64,000 nt of DNA from NCBI GenBank assembly GCA_018262195.1, contig JAGTRS010000021.1, forward strand, positions 1 through 64,000. The letters run 5' to 3'. The stretch is from Pseudomonadota bacterium (GTDB taxonomy: Bacteria; Pseudomonadota; Gammaproteobacteria; Burkholderiales; Rhodocyclaceae). Each line of letters starts with the position of its first letter. The stretch's first letter is position 1. The notes under the pieces are model-generated. The model saw only the letters and a program-made list of their open reading frames with translations, searched no databases and was not told the DNA's origin. The position numbers and the translations under genes are program-made. Positions 18,085 to 27,611 of the stretch are shown piece by piece.

Positions 18085-18795
18085 ATGAAAATTTCCGATC
18101 CAGCACAGACCACGCTGTGCAATGAAGTGAAACTGATGCTCGCCGAGCTACCGTTCGATGGTGCTCGCGTCCTGGAACTTGGTTGCGGCAAGGCCGATAA
18201 AACGAGGACGCTGGCCGAAACCGGGCGGGTGAAGGAAATCGTTGCTCTGGAAGTCGATACCATCCAGCACGCCTGCAATCTGCAAGTCACCAACCTGCCC
18301 AACGTCCAGTTTCGGCAGGGCGGGGCCGAAGCTATTCCGGCGGAAGATGGCAGCTTTGACATCGTGATGATGTTCAAGTCGCTGCATCATGTCCCGGTGG
18401 ACCAGATGGATCAGGCATTAAGCGAAATAGCGCGCGTCCTGAAGCCTGGCGGCGTGGCTTGGATTTCGGAGCCGGTTTTTGCCGGAGACCTCAACGACAT
18501 CATGCGTCTTTTTCACGACGAGAAAGTGGTGCGGGAGGCCGCATTTGCCGCAGTCTGCAAGTCGGTGGACGATGGTCGTTTCACGCTGGAAAAACAGCTC
18601 TTCTTCAACACGCGTAGCCAGTTTGACAGTTTCGAGCAATTCGAAGCACGGATGATCCGCGTCACCCACAGCAATCACCAGCTTTCCCCGGCGCTTTACC
18701 AACAGGTCAAAGAAAAATTTACGCCCTATCTGACCAGCGAAGGTGCCACCTTCCAAAACCCACAACGGGTGGATGTCCTGAGGAAACCGGACTGA
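18085..18795 (+). CDS. Class I SAM-dependent methyltransferase
   Basis: This is a 236-residue cytosolic protein with a Rossmann methyltransferase core: motif I VLELGCGKADKTRTLAETG (about 31-49), the acidic end of strand 2 IVALEVD, then GAEAIPAEDGSFDIVMMFKS and a post-core VLKPGGVAWISEPVF. It matches the Methyltransf_11 family, but nothing in the sequence or context reveals the substrate. The C-terminal third has no recognised domain. A strong terminator follows the stop. Confidence 0.8.
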   Translation: MKISDPAQTTLCNEVKLMLAELPFDGARVLELGCGKADKTRTLAETGRVKEIVALEVDTIQHACNLQVTNLPNVQFRQGGAEAIPAEDGSFDIVMMFKSLHHVPVDQMDQALSEIARVLKPGGVAWISEPVFAGDLNDIMRLFHDEKVVREAAFAAVCKSVDDGRFTLEKQLFFNTRSQFDSFEQFEARMIRVTHSNHQLSPALYQQVKEKFTPYLTSEGATFQNPQRVDVLRKPD

Positions 18796-18824
18796 TATCG
18801 TCGGTTTCTTAAAGTTCGCGATCA

Positions 18825-18862
18825 AAAAAAGGGGGGTGGCCTTTCGGTCATCCCCCTTTTTT
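18825..18862. terminator. Strong bidirectional terminator
   Basis: An A-run and GGGGGTGGCC pair with GGTCATCCCCC and a T-run around a TTTC loop. The A and T tracts on both sides make it a rho-independent terminator readable in both directions. It separates the convergent methyltransferase and acetate-kinase-fusion genes. Confidence 0.85.
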
Positions 18863-18876
18863 CAGTGAGCCGTGGC

Positions 18877-21195
18877 TCAGTGCCGGTTCTGGATCTCTTC
18901 GATATACCCCAGCATGCCGGTCTGGATATTGCCGGCATTGCCTTCGTCGGTGTCGATGTGCATGGCCAAGCGGAAACCCGGATTCACGCGGACGACGACG
19001 TCGCCGAAGATCAGCTGGCGCTCGCCTTCGATGCGCACCCGGACGACGTAGTTGTCGCGGACATGGAAGCGCATGGCGTCTTCCGGGGTCATGTGGATGT
19101 GGCGCTGGGCGCAGATGACGCCGCGTTCGATGACCGTGCTGCCGTACGGCCCTTCAAGCGTCACGCCGGGCGTGCCGGTCAGGTCGCCGGACTGGCGAAT
19201 CGGCGGCTGGACGCCGAGCTTGAACTGCTCGGTCATGGCGATTTCGACCTGGGTTTCCTTACGGGTCGGCCCGAGGACTCGAACCTTGGCGATCCGGCCC
19301 TTGGGGCCGACCAGATGCACTTGCTCCTCGCAGGCGAACTGGCCTGGTTGCGACAGTTCGTGCATCGGCGTCAGCTGGTGGCCGGGGCCGAACAGCTTTT
19401 CGACATCGCCTTGCGACAGGTGCACGTGGTGAGCCGAGATTTCCACCGGAATCGGCGCATCTTCGGCATTGGCTGCGACCAAGAGGGCGTTGCGCTCAAT
19501 GGCGCGCAGCGTTTCCCAGGCGACCAGGCGTTCGTCGTCATTGGCGACAACCAGGATGGTGACCGGTGAATCGTCGGCCGAGATGATGGCGTAGCCATCG
19601 ATGCGGCCGAGGTTGCGGTTCTTTTCCTCGTCGAGCTTGATGCCCATGAATTCGAGGCCCTGACAGGCCAGGCTGCGGACGGCGGCGCTGGTTTCACCGA
19701 CGTCGCCGGTGAAGGCCAGGACATCGATGCCACCCATCGCCGCGACGTAGGCACCAATGTTCTTGCGCACCTGGTAGCAGTAGGCCTTGTGGGCAAGCAG
19801 GGCGCGGTGGTGGCCGTCAGCGGCGGCTGCCTCGATGTCGTGAATGTCGCTGGAAATGCCCGAGATGCCCTTCAGGCCGCTCTCGCTGTTGATCAGCGTC
19901 GACAGTTGCTCCGGTGACATCTTGTGCTGTTCCATCAGGTGGATCATCACGGCCGGATCGACACTGCCTGAACGGCTGGGCATGATCAGGCCATCGCTGG
20001 GGGTCATGCCCATCGTAGTATCGACCGAACGACCATGGTCGATGGCGCACAGTGAGGCACCGATGCCGAGGTGGCACGAGATGATTTCCAGTTCACCGAG
20101 CGGGCGCTTCAGCACTTCGGCTGCCTTCAGCGACACATAACGGTGCGAGGTGCCGTGGAAGCCGTAGCGGCGAATGCCGTGCTGCTTGTAGAGATCGTAG
20201 GGCAGGCCGTAGAGGTAGGCGTAGGGCGGCAGCGTCTGGTGGAAAGCAGTGTCGAACACGGCGACTTGTGGCACGTTCGGGAACTGCTTCATGGCGACGC
20301 GAATGCCGGCGACGTTGACCGGGTTATGCAAGGGCGCAAAGATGGCCAGTTCCTCGATCTCGGCGATGACCGCCGGGGTGATGACGACAGAGCTGGAGAA
20401 CTTGTTGCCGCCATGCACGACGCGGTGGCCGACAGCTGTGACGTCTTCCGGATGGAAGGTGAAAGCCTCGCCGAGCAGTGCCGTCGCTTCCTGCATGACC
20501 TTGAACAGGTCAGAAAGCTTGAACGGCGCGTGCTCCATGGTCTTCTGCTGCGGCCCGACCATGACGCTGATCAGCGTGACCTGCTGGTCGGCGTGGTCGA
20601 TGATGCCATGGACGTCGGCACCACTTTCCTCGGTGTCGTAGATGCCGAAATGAATCTGGCTGATGCCGACATTGAGGACGACGACCTTGCCCGGCTGATT
20701 GGTGGTCAGCGACAGCGCATAGGGGTCGGCCGAGCGGGTGATGGCGTTGGCCTGGGCGGTGACCAGATCGACCGACATGGCACGGGTGCGGTCGGCGAGC
20801 AGGCGGGATAGATAACCGACCGCCTTGGGGTTGGTCAGGATGTGCGTGTTGAAGACATCCTGCGGGATCATCAGCACGAAGCACCGGTTGCCGGCGATGA
20901 CGTCGGCCACGATGCGGTCACCGGTCAGCAGGGACATGACGCCGAAGACGTCGCCAACGCCCAGTTGGGTGATCACGGCGCGCGTGCCAGTGTTGTCGGT
21001 CATCGAAATCTCGGCGTGGCCGCTGATCATGACGCCGATGAAACGGCCTTCGTCGCCGGTTTCGAGGATGGCCTCGTTGCCTTCGTAGGTCGCCAGTCGC
21101 GACTTGATGACGATTTCCTCGACCTTGTCGGCCGGGAAGTTCTCGAACAGGCGCACCTGCTCGAGGAAGAAACTCTTCAGATCGATTTCACTCAT
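18877..21195 (-). CDS. Fusion: cyclic-nucleotide-binding fold, acetate kinase, PduL phosphotransacylase
   Basis: The 772-residue protein joins three units. Residues 10-135 form a cyclic-nucleotide-binding fold, but the glutamate of the usual FGE motif is Val in GDVFGVMSLLTGDRIVADV. Residues 170-565 are an acetate/propionate kinase retaining Asn175, Arg258 (HRVVHGG), Asp315 (FDTAFHQT), His348 (YGFHGTSH), Arg408 (SRSGSVDP) and Glu555. The nucleotide loops differ from canonical ones (GISQIHF for GSSSLKF, GIGAS for GNGGS, GDVGET for GGIGEN). Residues 583-765 are a PduL phosphotransacylase with zinc-site histidines in SAHHVHL and QRHIHM. It could carry out acyl-CoA to acyl phosphate to acid plus ATP in one chain. 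GGAGCAACAGC precedes the ATG, and the gene is divergent from a PAS hybrid kinase. Confidence 0.85.
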   Translation of the reverse strand: MSEIDLKSFFLEQVRLFENFPADKVEEIVIKSRLATYEGNEAILETGDEGRFIGVMISGHAEISMTDNTGTRAVITQLGVGDVFGVMSLLTGDRIVADVIAGNRCFVLMIPQDVFNTHILTNPKAVGYLSRLLADRTRAMSVDLVTAQANAITRSADPYALSLTTNQPGKVVVLNVGISQIHFGIYDTEESGADVHGIIDHADQQVTLISVMVGPQQKTMEHAPFKLSDLFKVMQEATALLGEAFTFHPEDVTAVGHRVVHGGNKFSSSVVITPAVIAEIEELAIFAPLHNPVNVAGIRVAMKQFPNVPQVAVFDTAFHQTLPPYAYLYGLPYDLYKQHGIRRYGFHGTSHRYVSLKAAEVLKRPLGELEIISCHLGIGASLCAIDHGRSVDTTMGMTPSDGLIMPSRSGSVDPAVMIHLMEQHKMSPEQLSTLINSESGLKGISGISSDIHDIEAAAADGHHRALLAHKAYCYQVRKNIGAYVAAMGGIDVLAFTGDVGETSAAVRSLACQGLEFMGIKLDEEKNRNLGRIDGYAIISADDSPVTILVVANDDERLVAWETLRAIERNALLVAANAEDAPIPVEISAHHVHLSQGDVEKLFGPGHQLTPMHELSQPGQFACEEQVHLVGPKGRIAKVRVLGPTRKETQVEIAMTEQFKLGVQPPIRQSGDLTGTPGVTLEGPYGSTVIERGVICAQRHIHMTPEDAMRFHVRDNYVVRVRIEGERQLIFGDVVVRVNPGFRLAMHIDTDEGNAGNIQTGMLGYIEEIQNRH

Positions 21196-21441
21196 GCTGT
21201 TGCTCCGCCTAGTAGGCTGTATGTTATAGGCGCAAGACTACCATTTTGTTGCAGCGCAGCAAAGGTCTGCTTGAGGCATGTCGGCGTGGCCTGGCATGGC
21301 AATCGAAAACGAACGGCAAACGTAGCCGCGCTGTCTGGGCTGCGATGCTTCGGGCGTCGAAACTCCAGCCGGATTTTTTACGCCATTACAGCCATTCATC
21401 GCTAAGATTCCGGTATTGGAAAATGCGAGGAGAAAGGCCCC

Positions 21442-24400
21442 ATGTCCGGTGTCTGGTTCCAACTGCAGCTTGGTGATTGCCCCGCCTCCCTAGCCGTCGG
21501 TGAGGGGTGCCAGGCCTTGCTGGGCTTCTCGCCTGATGATTTCACCGGCAACAAAGTCTCTTTGCAGGACCGCTTCCACACGGATGATGCGGATATTGCC
21601 GAGATGTTGTTCGGCCCCGTTGTTCCCGCCGGCGAATCGAGCTTCAATGCTCGAATTCGGCATGCTGCAGGACGAATCCTCTGTGTTCGTGGGCGTTTCA
21701 GCAAGACTGTCGTCGACTCCGGTCCGGTGCAGCTCGATCTATATCTTGAAGATGCCCGAAGCTTGTCGGACCGGCTGGACCGCCAGCCGATGATGGCCAA
21801 TTTTGTGGCCATGATGGAGAGTACCGATGACTTCATCTATTTCAAGGATCGCAACCACGTTTTTACCGGAGCCAGCCAGACGCTGGTGGCCATTACCCAG
21901 AGTACGGCGCATTGGACCGACCTGATCGGCAAGACCGACTACGATGTTTTCCCGGAACCGTATGCGGACATTTACTACCGGCTGGAGAAGCAGGTCTTCG
22001 CAGGTCTTGAGGTTGCCCATGAGGTGCAGGCTTACATCGGCAACGACGGTCGCCATGGCTGGGTCGATAACCGGAAGTATCCGATCCGGGACGCAACGGG
22101 CGAGATTGTCGGCTTGTTCGGCGTTGCCCGTGATGTCACGGAAAAAATCCTGGCCGAGCAGGCGCTCCGTCGCGAACGCGAGAACCTGCAGCTGATCCTT
22201 GACTATGCGCCAATCGGTATCTGGTTGCAAAACGGCAAAGGGAAAATGCATGCCGTCAATCGGGCGTTTTGCCAGTCGACCGGCATTCCGGAAGCCAGCT
22301 TTCTGGCCGTAGATCATTATGCCGAGCTGATCCCTCCGGAGTTCCGCCAGCAATGCATGGGTTCCGATGCCAAGGCACTGGCCGGCACAGGGGTCAGTGT
22401 GACGCACCAGCGTCTGCCGTTTGTGGATGGAAATGTCCATGATCTGCGGGTAATCAAGGCGGTGAAACGTGATGAAGCCGGAGAGCCGGTGGCTCTGGTC
22501 GGCCTTAGTCTGGACATTACCGAGGAGTTGCGGCAGGAGCAGGCGTTACGGCAGGAGCGGGATTACAACCAGACCATTCTGGATACGGTCGACGCGATGA
22601 TCATTGCCCTGGATCTGGATGGGCGGGTGATGTCGCTCAACCGGAAAGCCGGCGAGGTGCTGGGCTATTTGCCATCGGAACTGGTCGGCCAGGACTGGTT
22701 TGCGGTCTGTCTCCCGCCGAGCCGGAATCCGGTGCGGCGCCGGGCCGTTTTCTTTGATGCTGTTATCGTCGCCGAACGGCGGACCGACTACTTCGAGTAT
22801 CCGGTAAAGACGCGTAGTGGTGAGGTTCGCCTGATTGCCTGGCATGCCTGCCCCATTCGAGACGAGCTTGGCCGGGTGATCGGTGGCCTGGGTGCGGGCG
22901 ACGACATCACCGAGCGACGGCTATCCGAAGCGCAGGCGGAGCAGGCACTAAGGGTGTCGCAACAGCGCTTTGCCACCGCCTTTCATTCCAGCCCGATTGC
23001 GGCGTCGATTGCCCGGGCCAGCGATGGCCGCTTCATCGAAGTTAACCGCAACTATCAGCGTGACTTCGGTTGGGCGCCCGAGGACCTGATCGGCCATACC
23101 TCGGTTGAACTGGGGCTTTGGCCCGACGAGTCGGGCCGACTGGCCTGGGTCGACGTCCTGCTGCGTGACGGCCGGGTGGTCGATTGGGAGACGAACTGGT
23201 TGCACAAGAGCGGTGAGCGGCGCCTGGTCAGCATTTCGGCCGAAATCACCGATCTGAACAATGAGCGTTGCATTCTCGCCTTCGTGATCGATGTGACTGA
23301 GCGTCGCCATGCCGAACGCATTCTGCGCGATCACCATGCCGAACTGGAACTTGAGGTTCGCGAGCGAACGGCCCAACTGGCCAATGCCAAGGAGGCTGCC
23401 GAAAAGGCCAACCTGGCCAAGAGTGCCTTCCTGGCCAATATGTCCCACGAGATCCGGACACCGCTCAATGCCATTGCCGGCATGGTCCATCTGATCCGGC
23501 GTACCGGCCTGAGCATCGAGCAGGCGCAGCGCCTGGACAAGCTGGAGATGGCCAGCGGCCATTTGCTGAGCCTCATCAATGCCATTCTCGAACTCTCCAA
23601 GATTGAAGCTGGCAAGTTCGAACTGGAGGAGCAGCCGCTCGATCTTGAACAATTGCTTTCCAGCGTGATGGCTATTTTTCGCGAGCGTGCCGTCGAGAAA
23701 GGCCTGTCGCTGGCGCTGGATGCGGAGGAGCTCAAATTTTCCTTGGTGGGCGATGCGACCCGCCTGAGTCAGGCCTTGCTCAACTATCTCGGAAATGCCG
23801 TCAAGTTCACCAGTGCCGGCGGGATAGTCCTGCGCGTTCGTTGTGCCGCCGAGGATGAGGCGTCCGTGACCTTGCGCTTCGAGGTGGTCGATACCGGCAT
23901 AGGCATCCCGCCGGAGGCGATCGGCCGGCTGTTTTCCTCCTTTGAGCAAGCCGACAATTCGACGACCCGCCGTTACGGTGGGACGGGGCTAGGGCTGGCC
24001 ATAACGCAAAAACTGGCGCAGCTGATGGGCGGTGATGCCGGTGTCGAAAGTCGCGAAGGTATCGGCAGTACCTTCTGGTTCTCGGTCCGCCTCAAAAAGT
24101 CCGAAGCGGCAGGCGTCCTCCGCTCGGCAAGTTCCGGCCAATCGGCCGAGGCAGTGTTGTCCGCTCACTTTGCCGGTCGACGCGTTCTGATTGTCGACGA
24201 TGAGCCCATCAACAAGGAAATCGCTCAGTTGATGCTGGAAGATGTCGGTCTGGTGGTCGATCTGGCGGGTGACGGCCGCGAGGCGATCAGCAAGGTCGAG
24301 CAAAGCGATTTCGATCTCGTTCTGATGGACATGCAAATGCCCGGCATGGACGGACTTGAGGCCACGCAATGCCTACGCCTGATGCCGGGAATGCAGGATA

Positions 24401-24546
24401 TGCCCATCCTGGCAATGACCGCCAATGCCTTTGTCGAAGATCGGGCCCGTTGTATGGCTGCGGGCATGAATGACTTCATTGCGAAGCCGATCAGCCCGGA
24501 AAGTTTGTATTCAGTCGTCTTGCGCTGGCTTGAGAAGCGCCGCTGA
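21442..24546 (+). CDS. Cytosolic multi-PAS hybrid histidine kinase with receiver
   Basis: The 1034-residue protein has no membrane segment. It carries an N-terminal PAS-like fold (1-105) and four PAS domains (about 117-235, 245-362, 375-490, 505-620), then a coiled coil, HisKA ([15 protein letters not shown], His669), HATPase_c ([17 protein letters not shown]) and a receiver (about 913-1030) with LMDMQMPGMDG (Asp963). PAS2 shares FIYFKDRNHVFTGASQTL with a PAS of the kinase at 12253, pointing to duplication. There is no Hpt. The ATG at 21442 has GAGGAGAAAGG just upstream. It is divergent from the acetate kinase fusion gene and may control or sense the same metabolism. The soluble layout suggests a redox or metabolite signal. 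Confidence 0.9.
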   Translation: MSGVWFQLQLGDCPASLAVGEGCQALLGFSPDDFTGNKVSLQDRFHTDDADIAEMLFGPVVPAGESSFNARIRHAAGRILCVRGRFSKTVVDSGPVQLDLYLEDARSLSDRLDRQPMMANFVAMMESTDDFIYFKDRNHVFTGASQTLVAITQSTAHWTDLIGKTDYDVFPEPYADIYYRLEKQVFAGLEVAHEVQAYIGNDGRHGWVDNRKYPIRDATGEIVGLFGVARDVTEKILAEQALRRERENLQLILDYAPIGIWLQNGKGKMHAVNRAFCQSTGIPEASFLAVDHYAELIPPEFRQQCMGSDAKALAGTGVSVTHQRLPFVDGNVHDLRVIKAVKRDEAGEPVALVGLSLDITEELRQEQALRQERDYNQTILDTVDAMIIALDLDGRVMSLNRKAGEVLGYLPSELVGQDWFAVCLPPSRNPVRRRAVFFDAVIVAERRTDYFEYPVKTRSGEVRLIAWHACPIRDELGRVIGGLGAGDDITERRLSEAQAEQALRVSQQRFATAFHSSPIAASIARASDGRFIEVNRNYQRDFGWAPEDLIGHTSVELGLWPDESGRLAWVDVLLRDGRVVDWETNWLHKSGERRLVSISAEITDLNNERCILAFVIDVTERRHAERILRDHHAELELEVRERTAQLANAKEAAEKANLAKSAFLANMSHEIRTPLNAIAGMVHLIRRTGLSIEQAQRLDKLEMASGHLLSLINAILELSKIEAGKFELEEQPLDLEQLLSSVMAIFRERAVEKGLSLALDAEELKFSLVGDATRLSQALLNYLGNAVKFTSAGGIVLRVRCAAEDEASVTLRFEVVDTGIGIPPEAIGRLFSSFEQADNSTTRRYGGTGLGLAITQKLAQLMGGDAGVESREGIGSTFWFSVRLKKSEAAGVLRSASSGQSAEAVLSAHFAGRRVLIVDDEPINKEIAQLMLEDVGLVVDLAGDGREAISKVEQSDFDLVLMDMQMPGMDGLEATQCLRLMPGMQDMPILAMTANAFVEDRARCMAAGMNDFIAKPISPESLYSVVLRWLEKRR

Positions 24547-24556
24547 AGCACGACAA

Positions 24557-24590
24557 GCAAGGGGCCTTCTGATCCTCACCCCTTGCATTT
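24557..24590 (+). terminator. Hairpin terminator after the multi-PAS kinase
   Basis: GCAAGGGG (24557-24564) pairs with CCCCTTGC (24579-24586) across a 14-base loop and is followed by ATTTTCC. The right arm overlaps the last codons of the convergent penicillin-binding protein gene, so one hairpin serves a compact convergent junction. Confidence 0.55.
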
Positions 24591-27500
24591 TCCTTCCGCG
24601 GCCGGTCGATCCGAGATCAATGGCCGCAGGGCCGGCTCCATTTCCTTGAGGATCTGTACCGCCAGCGCCGAGGTAAAGTCGTAATTGGCTGCTTTTGACC
24701 CAGGCACGAAGGCAGTAACGACTCCGTAGAAGCGATCGCCGATATAGAAAGCAAAAGTGGCGGCACGATTCATCACCTTGGCGCTGCGCACCCCGCCGTC
24801 GGAACCGATGACCTTGGAGCGGTGATCACCGGTCCCGGTCTTGCCACCCACGGCCAACGGCTTTTCTTCTTCGTCCCGGTAGGTGTCCTTGATGCGTCGG
24901 GCGGTGCCGCTATTGACCACGCGAAGCAGTGCGCGCCGGGTGACCTGGGCGACTTCGGCCGGCATGACCCGCTCGCCGGCTTCCGGTTGGCGCTTGAGGC
25001 GGGTCTCGAAGGGCGTATTGGCGGCGAACTGAAGCGCATCAATGCGCACCGTCGGGCGGCGGATGCCGTCATTGACCACGATGCCCATCAGTTCGGCCAG
25101 CGCCGCCGGGCGGTCGGCCGAGCTGCCGATCGAGGTGGCCAGCGAAGGCACCAGATGCTCGAAGGGATAACCCAGACGCCGCCACTCTTCGGCGATGCGC
25201 TCGAAGGCGGCAACTTCGACGACGATGTCGATCCGTACCTGCTGGGCATGCTTGAAACGTGGCGCGAACAGCCATTTCGAGGCATCGCGGCGTGCCTCGA
25301 CGCTGGCCGGGACAATGTCTTTCAGCGTGGCTTTCGGCTCGGTTTGCAGATGGCGGACCAGCCACAGTTCCAGCGGATGGACGCGGGCCAGGTAGCCTTG
25401 GTCGGCCAGGTTGTACTGGCGCGTGGCATGGGTATCGAACAGGCGGCGCAGGCCAGCGTCGGTGCCGGCCTTGTCGCCGAGCTGCTTGCGCATGAAGGCG
25501 AGGAAACTGGTGAAGTCGCTCTTCGGCAACACGCTGAGGTAGGCGGCAGCCTGCGGCACGGGGCGGGAGGGAACCGAGTCGCTGAGTACTTCCAGCCTGT
25601 CTTCCGGCGTTACGTCGCGGTATTTGTGCCAGTAAGTGCGCAGGAAGCCGAGTCCTTCGCGTTCGGCAAAACGGTTGAGGAAATTCTGACGAGTCTCGTC
25701 GTCATCCTTGTCTCGCAGGCCGCGGGCCGGAGCGTCGACCGCTTCATAAGCGTGATAGTGGGCGACATCGTGCATGATCCGCACAAAAACAAGATTGACC
25801 GACTGTTCAAGGGCCGAGGCAACCGTTGGCGTCTGGCCGTCGTCTTCATGCTTGAAATTGCTGAAGCGGTGAATACCGCCGCCGGTGAAGAAGGTCTCGC
25901 CGGGGCTGGCCGAGTAACGGCGCTCCATGGCTGCTTCGAGCAGATCCTGCAGGGGCATTTCCGGCTTGGCGCGCAGGGTGTCGATGGCCCAGTTGCTCAG
26001 GCGGTCAGCGGGATGGCGCGGCAGCTTGGCCAGCTCTTCCGGGGGAGTCTGGGCGTAGCGCTTGTGCAGGTCGGCGACGACCAGCAGGTAGGAAACCAGG
26101 GTCCGGAACTTGGCGCTGGAACCGAGATCGAGCTTGGTACCGGCGTTGATGTCCAGTGGCTGGTTGAGATTGTCAGCCTGGATGCGCAGCACGTTGGCCG
26201 TCGGGGTGCGCTCGTAGAGGGTGAGGCTGTAATTGACCTGTTTCGGGTCACCCTTGGCGAGCAGTCGCGACTCCTTGAAGCCGGCGCAGGCGAGGAAGGC
26301 CGGGTCGGCCATGCGGTTCAGGATGCGCGTCACCCCCTGCTGGCTGGGGCCGTCGAGCGTGCTGTGCGCTTCCATGTCGTAGTGGTCGAGGGCATAGAGA
26401 TTTTCGACATCCAGAAGGTCACCGAGGGTACCGCGGATTTCGTTGACCGCCTTGCGCTCGACGAACGAGACCTCCTCACCGGGCAGAGCCTGGCGGAGCG
26501 GGTTGATCTGCACCCTGAGCGCAGCCTCGCGCAGGTCGGCCGGGATCAGCTGGTCTTCGGCCAGCAGGCGGATATAGCTGTCGGTCAAGGTGTTCAGGCG
26601 TCCCGTGGTATCGCCGAGCAGACCGGAAGGCCGGCGCTGGGCGACGAACAGGGAGAGTGCCTGTTTGAAGGCGCGTGCCCGGTCGGTGAGGTCGGCCTTG
26701 GGATCGGACAGCAACTGATTTATTGGGCCGAATTCCTGCCCGTACCATGCCCACAGGCCGTCACCCAGGCCATTGACCTCGCCGTAGCCCGGGATGCCGC
26801 CGAGCGGTACGGAATTGATGAAATCGAGCACGATGCGGCGGCGGGCCGGCATGGTTTCCTCGCCGTCCTGATAGGCGCGCAGGGCGGCCGACATCATCTG
26901 GTGATACTTGTCGTTACTGTCGTGCGTGCGTCCGCCGGGAGAGTGGCGGAATTTTTCGATCTGCGTCGCCAGCGTGCTGCCCCCGGCTCGTCCGCCGCCG
27001 CCAAGGTGGGCGCTACGCATGGCTTGCCCGGCCGCGACACGGGCCAGCCGGCCCCAGTCCACGGCCGGATTGCGCTTCGGCGTGGCCGGGTCGAGCAGGT
27101 CGCGGTTCTCGATGAACAACAGCGCCTCGACCAGCACCGGCGGGATGGCGTCGAAGTCGGCGTACTGCAGGCGTGGGTACTGGCTGTCGTAGAGCGGCTG
27201 GTCGTGGCGATCGAGGATGCGTAGTCCGGCCCGGGATTTTTCCCGGTAAATGGGAAAATGCCCAAGCGCGACAATGTCGCGGAACCCTTGGGATTGGCGG
27301 GCCTGCGCGTCAATGGCGAAACCGGAATTGGTCAGGCGCGGCAGGAAAGTATTCAGCTGCGAATAGCCGAGGCGCTGCTCGTAAGGGCCGGCGTACGGAA
27401 ACCAGATGTCCTTGTTGGCGCCGGGCTCGACGGTCCACGTTGAGGTTTTCGCCTGTTCGGTGAAGTAGCCAGCTTGGAAATTGGATTCCTGCATTTCGAT

Positions 27501-27611
27501 CCAGCCGACAGTGGCGATGACGCTCCCAGCGACCAGAATGCCAAGGGAAAGATAGAGCTTCCAGCGCCTTGGCTTGGGCTGGGCCGCTTCTTGGGGGGTG
27601 ATGCTTGCCAT
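24576..27611 (-). CDS. Bifunctional penicillin-binding protein (GT51 transglycosylase and transpeptidase)
   Basis: This is a 1011-residue inner-membrane enzyme of peptidoglycan synthesis. A single N-terminal helix (about 18-38) anchors it, with the rest in the periplasm. The glycosyltransferase-51 domain lies near 150-320, with LLFIENRDLLDP holding the probable catalytic glutamate and GGSTLATQIEKFRH, a variant of the usual GGSTITQQ. The transpeptidase region has SSAK (498-501) and KTG (924-926, VGGKTGTGDH). Long insertions make it larger than PBP1a or PBP1b, and the class is atypical. It is probably a specialised or accessory synthase. It stands alone. Confidence 0.85.
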   Translation of the reverse strand: MASITPQEAAQPKPRRWKLYLSLGILVAGSVIATVGWIEMQESNFQAGYFTEQAKTSTWTVEPGANKDIWFPYAGPYEQRLGYSQLNTFLPRLTNSGFAIDAQARQSQGFRDIVALGHFPIYREKSRAGLRILDRHDQPLYDSQYPRLQYADFDAIPPVLVEALLFIENRDLLDPATPKRNPAVDWGRLARVAAGQAMRSAHLGGGGRAGGSTLATQIEKFRHSPGGRTHDSNDKYHQMMSAALRAYQDGEETMPARRRIVLDFINSVPLGGIPGYGEVNGLGDGLWAWYGQEFGPINQLLSDPKADLTDRARAFKQALSLFVAQRRPSGLLGDTTGRLNTLTDSYIRLLAEDQLIPADLREAALRVQINPLRQALPGEEVSFVERKAVNEIRGTLGDLLDVENLYALDHYDMEAHSTLDGPSQQGVTRILNRMADPAFLACAGFKESRLLAKGDPKQVNYSLTLYERTPTANVLRIQADNLNQPLDINAGTKLDLGSSAKFRTLVSYLLVVADLHKRYAQTPPEELAKLPRHPADRLSNWAIDTLRAKPEMPLQDLLEAAMERRYSASPGETFFTGGGIHRFSNFKHEDDGQTPTVASALEQSVNLVFVRIMHDVAHYHAYEAVDAPARGLRDKDDDETRQNFLNRFAEREGLGFLRTYWHKYRDVTPEDRLEVLSDSVPSRPVPQAAAYLSVLPKSDFTSFLAFMRKQLGDKAGTDAGLRRLFDTHATRQYNLADQGYLARVHPLELWLVRHLQTEPKATLKDIVPASVEARRDASKWLFAPRFKHAQQVRIDIVVEVAAFERIAEEWRRLGYPFEHLVPSLATSIGSSADRPAALAELMGIVVNDGIRRPTVRIDALQFAANTPFETRLKRQPEAGERVMPAEVAQVTRRALLRVVNSGTARRIKDTYRDEEEKPLAVGGKTGTGDHRSKVIGSDGGVRSAKVMNRAATFAFYIGDRFYGVVTAFVPGSKAANYDFTSALAVQILKEMEPALRPLISDRPAAEGKCKG

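Noticed and set aside
24822..27224. A very long open frame (800 codons) on the plus strand antisense to the penicillin-binding protein gene
   Set aside because: It is the antisense shadow of a GC-rich gene with strong domain evidence on the minus strand; the antisense translation shows no recognisable motif.
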